In this document: in pieces, positions 1-5,020 of the stretch | Layout: every line of letters begins with the position of its first letter | Position numbering within the stretch: the stretch's first letter is position 1 | NCBI GenBank assembly: GCA_937860165.1 | Contig: CALMBE010000481.1 | Location: forward strand, 1-9,241 | Reading direction: 5' to 3' | DNA length: 9,241 bases | From: an uncultured Planctomycetaceae bacterium | GTDB taxonomy: Bacteria > Planctomycetota > Planctomycetia > Pirellulales > Lacipirellulaceae | The notes under the pieces: generated by a model | What the model saw: the letters and a program-made list of their open reading frames with translations, nothing else | Told to the model about the DNA's origin: nothing | The model's database searches: none | Position numbers and translations under genes: made by a program

Positions 1-869
1 ACAATGAACCCGAGAGCCGACTCTTGTGGTCCGAATTTCCAGGGGTGTATGGTTGCTTTGCCGTGAAAGGTGCCAAACCGGGGGCGCGCGTGCTGGCTTG
101 GTATAGCGACCCCGATGCCAGCCTCACCTCGGATTACTTGGTTTACATGGCCGAACATTTCTACGGCAGTGGGCGGGTGCTGTTCCTGGGAAGTGGCGAA
201 CTGTGGCGGCTCAGAGAATTGGATCCGGGCTGTTTTGAAATCTTAAGCACTCGCTTGATTCGGCACGTCAGCCAGGGCCGACTGCTCAAAGGCTCGTCCC
301 TGGGGCGGCTGGTCGTCGAGCAAGATCGCTACACGGTGGGGAGCGAAGTGGTGGTCCGCGCCCAACTCCTTTCGCCCGCGCGTGAGCCACTGCTGGCCGA
401 ACGGGTGATCGCGCGCGCGGTCGATGGTCAGGGCAATGCAGAAAACTTGACTTTACTGGCCGATGCGAGTCGCCCGGGGAATTTTCTCGGACAGTTTTCC
501 GCCAAACAAGAAGGTTCCTACCGCATCGAATTGGCCCTGCCGGAGCGGATTGACGAGCAACTTGTGCGACGCATCCAGGTGGTGGTTCCGGATTTGGAAT
601 TCGACAACACTCGCCGCAACGAGGAGCTACTGACGACCCTTGCCGATCGCACGGGGGGGAAGTTTTATCCCAGCTTCGAGTCGGCCATCGAGGGCGATCC
701 GAACCATTTGCCTATCGAAAAACTCTTGCCCAGCCGGGCGGAAACTCGCATTTTACGCGGCACTCCCGACAACGATTTTTCCCGCAAGCTCAATCAGGGT
801 CTTCTGGCGGTGATTTGCGGGGCTTTGTGCCTGGAATGGCTCTGCCGCAGACTTTTGAAACTGGCGTGA
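1..869 (+). CDS. vWA / glutamine-amidotransferase-like membrane protein, C-terminal part (5' end outside window)
   Basis: The reading frame is open from base 3 with no stop before it, so the gene starts upstream; 288 residues are visible. The first TTG (base 24) lies inside the sequence GCFAVKGAKPGARVLAWYSDP and is not a believable start. Residues about 10-90 resemble the end of the class I glutamine-amidotransferase-like fold found in planctomycete vWA proteins, including GSGRVLFLGSGELWRLRE followed by LIRHVSQGRLL. A beta-rich segment follows (about 95-190: GRLVVEQDRYTVGSEVVVRAQLL). The C-terminus has a hydrophobic helix (LLAVICGALCLEWL) followed by RRLLK, which fits an inner-membrane anchor. 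The next gene starts 13 bases later on the same strand, suggesting co-transcription. Family assignment is from remembered similarity to Bat-like operons (MoxR ATPase, DUF58, vWA protein). No catalytic residues are visible in this part, and the vWA domain itself would be upstream. Confidence 0.75.
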   Translation, partial: NEPESRLLWSEFPGVYGCFAVKGAKPGARVLAWYSDPDASLTSDYLVYMAEHFYGSGRVLFLGSGELWRLRELDPGCFEILSTRLIRHVSQGRLLKGSSLGRLVVEQDRYTVGSEVVVRAQLLSPAREPLLAERVIARAVDGQGNAENLTLLADASRPGNFLGQFSAKQEGSYRIELALPERIDEQLVRRIQVVVPDLEFDNTRRNEELLTTLADRTGGKFYPSFESAIEGDPNHLPIEKLLPSRAETRILRGTPDNDFSRKLNQGLLAVICGALCLEWLCRRLLKLA

Positions 870-882
870 CGAAAACAGAATA

Positions 883-3117
883 ATGTCGACCGTTCCACTC
901 ACGATTAATGTGCCCCGAATTATTACCCGCAAAGTGCGCAACTTGCGTTGGCTCGTCCGTGGGTACGTGGCCTTGGAAGGGGTGGCTGCTATTCTCGTCA
1001 CCGCAGGAATTTGTTTTTGGCTCGCCCTGGGAATCGATTGGTTCCTCGAACCCACCCCCGCGCTCCGCGTAGTGATGTGGGGAAGTGTCCTGGCGATTGT
1101 CGGCTATGTGGCTTGGAAAAAACTGTTCTCGCGCATCTTCACTCGGCTCCCCGACAGCAGCCTCGCGCTCCTGGTGGAACGCACGTTTCCGAATATCGAT
1201 CAAAGCCTCGTCACGTCGATTGAAATGGCCCACCAACCCTTGGCCACCTCCTCCGAGCAACGCGCCCTGTACACCCGCACCTGCGAGGAAGCAGCGCGCC
1301 GACTCGCGGAGATTCCCCTGGGGCAAGTTTTTCGGTACCGACCATTGCTCTGGACCTCGATAGGGGCGGCCCTGTTATCGGCCTCGATGGTGGTCTTCGC
1401 TCTTGCACACGCCGAAACTTTCGATTTCTGGTTGCAAAGGATGCGACTCTCACCGACCCCTTGGCCCAGGACCGTCAACTTGCAGGTTGTCGGCATGGAA
1501 CAAGTCGACGGCGAGTGGGTGGTAAACGTCGCTCGCGATGATAATTACGAATTGCATGTCGAGGCCTCGCTCGCGGACCAATTCGTCGCCCCCGAGCAAG
1601 TCGAAATTCGCTATCAATTGGTCGATGGCCGCAAGGGCCGCGATTCGATGACCCAGGTCGGCAATGCGATTGCCGGGCAAGATGCCACCCAAGCGTTTCG
1701 CTATGAGTTCAAGAATCTCACAGGGGATATTCGCTTCGATCTGGTGGGAGGCGACGACCGCGTCGGCAACCTGCGACTGCATGTGGTCGAGCGACCCCAA
1801 ATCGTTCACACGACTGCCGAGTGCGTTTACCCCAAGTATCTTGGCTGGGAACCACAATCGCTCCCCTTTAGTGGCCGCGTGGAACTCCCTTACGGTTCGC
1901 AGGTGCGGTGCAGTGTGGAAGTAAACAAACCGTTGCTCTCGGCCCGAGCCTACGACCCGAGTACGCAGCAAGAGCTTGCGGTGGACATGGCTGGCGAACA
2001 AGCCAAGAAGTTCACTTTCACACTCGGCGACTTTCGTGATGAGCGGGTGCTGCTGGTTGATCTCCGCGATACCGACTCGGTATCGAATCGTGAACCCTAT
2101 CGAATCCTGTTTTCGGTAGTGCCGGATGAGGTCCCCGAGGTATCGGCCCAATTGCGGGGCATCGGATCGGCCATTACGCCACAGGCGGTGCTGCCGATTG
2201 TCGGCACCCTGGTCGACGATCACGGCATCGAAGCCGCTTGGATCGAAGCGCAAGTTGGCAGCGCAGCACCCCAGCGGCGACCAATCACCCACCTGGGGAG
2301 CATTGGCCGAGAGGATGTCGAGCTGGATCGCTTCGATTTGATGGCAGTCGATCCCACCACCGAGCAGCGACAGTTAGTGCTCACCCCGGGGGAACAACTC
2401 ACCCTCTCCTTGCACGCCCAAGACGCCTATGATTTGGATTCCACACCCCACGTCGGGTCCAGTCAACGCTTTGTGCTCGATGTGGTCACCGACTCGCAAC
2501 TGCGGGCGCTGCTGGAAAAGCGCGAACTCGGTCTGCGGCAACGCTTTGAAGCGATTTACGAAAAAATGCTGGACACCAGGGAATTGTTGGCCCGGATCGC
2601 CGAAGAATCGCAAGTAGAACCCGCCGAGCCACCCACTGCGGAAATAGTCACTCAGCAGCAAGAGCGTTACAAGCTGCGTTTGAGCAGTGTGCAGCAGAGC
2701 GTTGTTCAATTGTCCTATGAAACGCTGGGAGTGGCGGAAAGTTTCGAGGAGATTGTTATCGAATTGGAAAATAATCGCATCGACACCAAGGAATTGACCG
2801 AGCGGCTGCAAGCGGGAATTGCCGACCCCCTCCGCACGGTCTCCACCGAAGAGATGCCCGCTCTTGGCAACCAAGTGCAAGCGATCTCGGCATTAGAATC
2901 GCACCTGGCAAGCACCCGCGCAGACATGACCACCGCCCTCGTTCACGCGGATGACATCTCGTCGCAACTCAAAGCCGTGCTAGACCGCATGTTGGAACTA
3001 GAAAGCTACAATGAACTGGTGGACCTGCTGCGCGGAATCCTGGACGAACAAAAGCAACTCACCGAAGAAACCCGTGCCCGCCGCCGCGAAAAACTCCGCA
3101 GTCTGCTGGACGAGTGA
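883..3117 (+). CDS. DUF4175-like membrane protein with C-terminal helical domain
   Basis: A 744-residue protein starting at ATG 883. No strong ribosome site is seen (only GAAAACAGAA just upstream), but the 13-base gap to the previous gene supports this start. Predicted membrane helices are at about 28-53, 62-82 and 154-176. Between helices 2 and 3 lies LALLVERTFPNIDQSLVTSIEM (about 94-115), the 'LA-x-x-(I/V)E-x-x-(F/H)P-x-(L/I)-x-x-x-L-x-(S/T)' pattern I associate with DUF4175-like proteins. A large extracytoplasmic beta-rich part follows, with YPKYLG at 316-321, NKPLLSAR near 348-355 and DDHGIEAAWIE at 445-455, all typical of the family. Residues about 538-744 are charged and helical, probably coiled coil. 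No enzyme motif is seen. Together with its neighbours it probably belongs to an envelope complex; its molecular role is unknown. Immediately after its stop the operon is interrupted by repeats and a minus-strand toxin-antitoxin pair. Confidence 0.8.
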   Translation: MSTVPLTINVPRIITRKVRNLRWLVRGYVALEGVAAILVTAGICFWLALGIDWFLEPTPALRVVMWGSVLAIVGYVAWKKLFSRIFTRLPDSSLALLVERTFPNIDQSLVTSIEMAHQPLATSSEQRALYTRTCEEAARRLAEIPLGQVFRYRPLLWTSIGAALLSASMVVFALAHAETFDFWLQRMRLSPTPWPRTVNLQVVGMEQVDGEWVVNVARDDNYELHVEASLADQFVAPEQVEIRYQLVDGRKGRDSMTQVGNAIAGQDATQAFRYEFKNLTGDIRFDLVGGDDRVGNLRLHVVERPQIVHTTAECVYPKYLGWEPQSLPFSGRVELPYGSQVRCSVEVNKPLLSARAYDPSTQQELAVDMAGEQAKKFTFTLGDFRDERVLLVDLRDTDSVSNREPYRILFSVVPDEVPEVSAQLRGIGSAITPQAVLPIVGTLVDDHGIEAAWIEAQVGSAAPQRRPITHLGSIGREDVELDRFDLMAVDPTTEQRQLVLTPGEQLTLSLHAQDAYDLDSTPHVGSSQRFVLDVVTDSQLRALLEKRELGLRQRFEAIYEKMLDTRELLARIAEESQVEPAEPPTAEIVTQQQERYKLRLSSVQQSVVQLSYETLGVAESFEEIVIELENNRIDTKELTERLQAGIADPLRTVSTEEMPALGNQVQAISALESHLASTRADMTTALVHADDISSQLKAVLDRMLELESYNELVDLLRGILDEQKQLTEETRARRREKLRSLLDE

Positions 3118-3125
3118 GGTAAGCG

Positions 3126-3408
3126 GGAAATTAAACCGCGGAGGCGCAAAGTAGTCCGTAGTCCGTAGGGTGGGTGCGGCAGAGCCAACCCCGGCATTTC
3201 TTAGAACCTCGCACCGCCACTACGCAGTCGAATTGTTGGAGCCGCACCCACCAGTTGCCGCGTTCAGGTGCAGGTGGGTAAGACCCAACCAAAGGTGGCG
3301 CTGTCTGGCGAGTATTAAAATACAAACATTGACAGATGTAGACCTGTCTTACCCACCCTACGAACTTCGCGTCTCTGCGACTTTGCGCTGAAACTTCAAT
3401 TCAATTCC
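3126..3408. repeat. Outer flanking inverted repeat around repeat copy 1
   Basis: Copy 1 of the 206-bp repeat sits inside a wider frame. On the left, 3131-3151 reads TTAAACCGCGGAGGCGCAAAG. On the right, 3381-3405 contains CTTTGCGCTGAAACTTCAATTC. GCGCAAAG and CTTTGCGC are exact reverse complements. The left flank of copy 3 (AATTGAACCGCGAAGGCGCA, ending at 4538) is a closer partner: its reverse complement also ends in TTCAATT, like the right side of copy 1. I recognise this GGCGCAAAG / CTTTGCGC style of sequence as a common intergenic repeat in many bacteria, but cannot name a family. Either the 206-bp unit was inserted into an older repeat, or the outer arms are the real ends of a larger, about 280-bp element of which copies 2 and 3 are trimmed forms. 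Confidence 0.5.
3161..3366 (+). repeat. 206-bp double-hairpin repeat, copy 1
   Basis: This runs from GTCCGTAGGGTGGGT to ACCCACCCTACGAACT. It contains two perfect 12-bp inverted repeats. Hairpin 1 pairs GGTGGGTGCGGC (3169-3180) with GCCGCACCCACC (3241-3252); its stem can be extended by CCAAC (3185-3189) with GTTGG (3235-3239) after a small internal loop. Hairpin 2 pairs GGTGGGTAAGAC (3273-3284) with GTCTTACCCACC (3346-3357). The two outer ends (CGTAGGGTGGGT at 3164-3175 and ACCCACCCTACG at 3351-3362) are also exact inverted repeats, so the unit is bounded by GTAG at both ends, pointing inward. It differs from copy 3 at 2 of 206 positions. It lies between converging genes just after the DUF4175-like stop codon. 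The left border shows a direct doubling, GTCCGTAGTCCGTA. Confidence 0.95.
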
Positions 3409-3420
3409 ATTTTCACCACA

Positions 3421-3626
3421 GTCCGTAGGGTGGGTGCGGCAGAGCCAACCCCGGCATTTCTTAGAATTTCGCACCGCCACACCGCAGTCTAATAGTAGGA
3501 GCCGCACCCACCAGTTGCCGCGTTCAGGTGCAGGTGGGTAAGACCCCACATATGGTGGCGCTGTCTGGCGAATATAATAATTCAATCGTTGACAAACCTG
3601 GACCTGTCTTACCTACCCAACGAACT
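3421..3626 (+). repeat. 206-bp double-hairpin repeat, copy 2 (diverged)
   Basis: Same orientation and exactly the same length as copy 1, with about 23 mismatches by hand alignment and no gaps. Hairpin 1 arms (3429-3440 and 3501-3512) and the 20-base linker between hairpins are unchanged. Hairpin 2 (3533-3544 and 3606-3617) has one change that turns a G-C pair into G-U. Seven differences fall in loop 1, fourteen in loop 2 and two at the right end. It starts 54 bases after copy 1 ends and lies downstream of the toxin gene stop, so its hairpins sit where transcripts from both sides converge and could help end them, although no T-tract follows. Confidence 0.93.
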
Positions 3627-3687
3627 GCCGGAACTTTGGAATACCTTGTTCCTGCCTACCTGCCTCGACGTGCGTACCAAGCAAGGT

Positions 3688-4173
3688 TCAATCGGAACCT
3701 TGAGATTCATCGATGAGTGATAACAGTTCGGGAGGGGTGAGAATCTGGAGCATGGGGTAGCGATTGATAAAATCTCGTCCTTCGGCAGTCCCACAATCAC
3801 GGAGCGACAGCAGGTCTTTATCCCGAGAGACAATCAACTTGGCGTCGGCTGCCAACGCCAGGTTGATGTAGTGCGCGTCGTCAGGATCGCGGCCGAATTC
3901 AAAAACGTGCGGAATCGAATCAACGCACGTGGCGAATGAGGTGATGTCGGCAATGAAGTCCGCCACGATCGCCGCATCGAGACGGTACTTGGCGACGATG
4001 TGAGGTCTGCTGGTGACGTCTTGTATCTCGTCGAGCGAATAGGCCGACACGAAAAGAAGGATGTCGCGGTTGGCGGCAAGTTCCAGGAGGCGAGCGGCGG
4101 GGCCGGAGGGGGACGTTAACGCTTGGAAAAAAACATTGCAGTCAAAGACGACTCGTGCGGGGGTCGTTGTCAT
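3688..4173 (-). CDS. PIN-domain toxin of a type II toxin-antitoxin system
   Basis: A 161-residue protein of the COG1569-like PIN family (putative toxin-antitoxin toxin component). PIN proteins are metal-dependent ribonucleases held inactive by their antitoxin. Acidic residues expected for the metal site are present: D11 in RVVFDCNVFFQAL, E49 in SLDEIQDV, the D96-P-D98-D99 group (GRDPDDAHYINLAL), and D118/D120 in LIVSRDKDLL. Hydrophobic strands precede D11 (ARVVF) and D118 (AKLIVS), as expected for the fold. Length is normal for the family. The ATG overlaps the antitoxin stop by 4 bases (ATGA, 4170-4173), so translation is probably coupled. It lies opposite to the flanking operon. All key acidic residues are intact, so it is probably functional. 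The RNA target is not predictable. Confidence 0.9.
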   Translation of the reverse strand: MTTTPARVVFDCNVFFQALTSPSGPAARLLELAANRDILLFVSAYSLDEIQDVTSRPHIVAKYRLDAAIVADFIADITSFATCVDSIPHVFEFGRDPDDAHYINLALAADAKLIVSRDKDLLSLRDCGTAEGRDFINRYPMLQILTPPELLSLIDESQGSD

Positions 4174-4427
4174 TGGTCGGCGGCTCGTCGTTCTCGCCGC
4201 ATCGCATGTTTCTCCGCCTCGAAGTCCTCGACAGCCTCGTCTTCGGTGATCCCAAGCTCTTTCATCCGGTCATAGACCGGAGTCATCAACTTGTGGACGC
4301 GGGCGAAAGGATCCAACCGTCCGGCGACTGCTTCCAAAACAACATCCTCAGGTGATTTGCCTTGAGACTTGGCAGCTTGCGTGACCTTTTCAGCCAGCGG
4401 ATCGGGAATGGTAACAAGAATGCTCAT
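4170..4427 (-). CDS. Antitoxin paired with the PIN toxin
   Basis: An 85-residue protein starting MSILVTIPDPLAEKV. The N-terminal half (a strand SILVTIP, then helices LAEKVTQAAKSQG and SPEDVVLEAVAGRL) fits a ribbon-helix-helix DNA-binding domain. The charged C-terminal half (LGITEDEAVEDFEAEKHAMRRERR) is a likely toxin-binding tail. I chose the ATG at 4427 because AAGGAG (4439-4434) lies 6 bases upstream and the RHH-like strand begins directly after it. The frame stays open upstream to about 4703 through repeat copy 3, but that part is repeat-derived and is not believed to be coding. The stop overlaps the toxin start. It would neutralise the toxin and repress its own promoter, probably through the inverted repeat upstream. 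The exact antitoxin family is not certain. Confidence 0.85.
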   Translation of the reverse strand: MSILVTIPDPLAEKVTQAAKSQGKSPEDVVLEAVAGRLDPFARVHKLMTPVYDRMKELGITEDEAVEDFEAEKHAMRRERRAADQ

Positions 4428-4433
4428 CGGGTG

Positions 4434-4439
4434 CTCCTT
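4434..4439 (-). promoter_or_regulatory. Ribosome binding site of the antitoxin gene
   Basis: AAGGAG on the minus strand, 6 bases before the ATG at 4427. It is the only near-perfect Shine-Dalgarno sequence in front of a gene in this window; the operon genes have weak ones. It decides the short antitoxin start against the longer open frame. Confidence 0.8.
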
Positions 4440-4458
4440 GTGACAGTTTACGTCACAA
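4438..4458. promoter_or_regulatory. Inverted repeat, likely autoregulatory operator of the toxin-antitoxin pair
   Basis: Perfect 7-bp arms TTGTGAC (4438-4444) and GTCACAA (4452-4458) are separated by 7 bases. The site touches the antitoxin ribosome site. RHH antitoxins usually bind short palindromes over their own promoter, so this is the natural operator candidate. The spacer contains TAAACT on the minus strand, a possible -10. Confidence 0.6.
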
Positions 4459-4474
4459 CCTGAGTAGCAGTCAA
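4445..4474 (-). promoter_or_regulatory. Possible toxin-antitoxin promoter
   Basis: On the minus strand, TTGACT (4474-4469) resembles a -35 box. TAAACT (4450-4445) resembles a -10 at 18 bases spacing and matches 4 of 6 consensus positions. The predicted start would fall close to the ribosome site, giving an almost absent leader, which weakens the call. Its overlap with the inverted repeat supports it. Planctomycete promoters are poorly defined, so this is tentative. Confidence 0.35.
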
Positions 4475-4538
4475 GTTTTTCCGCGATGATTGAGGCCAAC
4501 ATTTGGGGAGAGATAGGGAATTGAACCGCGAAGGCGCA

Positions 4539-4744
4539 GTCCGTAGGGTGGGTGCGGCAGAGCCAACCCCGGCATTTCTTAGAACCTCGCACCGCCACTA
4601 CGCAGTCGAATTGTTGGAGCCGCACCCACCAGTTGCCGCGTTCAGGTGCAGGTGGGTAAGACCCCACCAAAGGTGGCGCTGTCTGGCGAGTATTAAAATA
4701 CAAACATTGACAAATGTAGACCTGTCTTACCCACCCTACGAACT
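4539..4744 (+). repeat. 206-bp double-hairpin repeat, copy 3
   Basis: Identical to copy 1 except at two positions, both in loop 2 (a change near 4664 and A for G in GACAAATG). Hairpin 1 arms are at 4547-4558 and 4619-4630; hairpin 2 arms are at 4651-4662 and 4724-4735. Here loop 2 has an extra small hairpin, CCACC-AAA-GGTGG. About 23 bases of the left flank (GAACCGCGAAGGCGCA and upstream) also match the left flank of copy 1, so the shared segment is longer than 206 bp on that side; the right flank is unrelated. It lies upstream of the antitoxin gene. With copy 1 it forms direct repeats about 1.4 kb apart that bracket copy 2 and the toxin-antitoxin pair. Confidence 0.95.
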
Positions 4745-4804
4745 GTGTCCTCCTGTGAAAAAATCGAAGCCCAAGTTGCCGTTAAGCCGCCCTGAGATTG
4801 CGGT

Positions 4805-4871
4805 TCTGTCTGGGGGGGATTCGTGTATAATTCTCAATAGATTTGGACCTGTCTTACCCACCCAACGGACT
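4805..4871 (+). repeat. Right-end remnant of the 206-bp repeat (copy 4)
   Basis: CTGTCTGG at the left and TTTGGACCTGTCTTACCCAC then CCAACGGACT at the right line up with the last third of the repeat. It is closer to copy 2 (TGGACC, CCCAACG) than to copies 1 and 3. The middle is diverged, and hairpin 1 and the left arm of hairpin 2 are missing. It appears to be an older, decayed or partial copy of the unit. Confidence 0.65.
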
Positions 4872-5020
4872 TCTGGGCCCGCATCAAATTCGCAATTCCT
4901 GATGAATTCTCCATGTCTTTTGCGACTCCGTGGTAAAATTCATCCTAGGCCCGCACGAAGCGGGAAGTGCTGACGCTTTGTATTCAATCGTTCCTCAATG
5001 TGTCTGAAGACCGCAACAAT
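4872..5020 (+). other. Leader of the second gene block, with possible -10 and a small hairpin
   Basis: This is the non-repeat stretch before the coiled-coil gene. TAAAAT at 4934-4939 could be a -10 box, but no convincing -35 lies 16-18 bases upstream. A short GC hairpin, CCCGC (4950-4954) with GCGGG (4960-4964) around a 5-base loop, follows and has no T-tract. Because the island separates the downstream genes from the upstream operon promoter, a promoter here is expected on logic more than on sequence. Confidence 0.3.

Noticed and set aside
1450..2292. 280-codon minus-strand frame inside the DUF4175-like gene
   Set aside because: The plus-strand protein has clear family motifs throughout this stretch; the opposite frame has no recognisable features.
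3131..3325. Small minus-strand protein encoded in the repeats (RGWLCRTHPTD type)
   Set aside because: The frame is open in all copies, but differences between copies follow the hairpin structure and often change residues; no ribosome site is seen. Best explained as chance translation of a repeat.
3329..3357. TTGACA inside the repeats as an outward promoter
   Set aside because: A perfect -35-like hexamer occurs in each full copy, but 15-19 bases downstream there is only C-rich sequence (TACCCACCC), with no believable -10.
3683..3701. Terminator hairpin at the toxin gene end (AAGGTTC with GAACCTT, 5-base loop)
   Set aside because: The 7-bp stem is real but overlaps the toxin stop codon and has no T-tract on the minus strand, so it is not a standard intrinsic terminator.
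3161..4871. CRISPR array
   Set aside because: Repeats are about 206 bp with irregular spacing and contain long inverted repeats; no short regularly spaced repeat-spacer pattern and no cas genes.
3118..5020. Composite transposon or integron with its own transposase or integrase
   Set aside because: No transposase or integrase frame is present between or near the repeats, and no clear target-site duplication was found.
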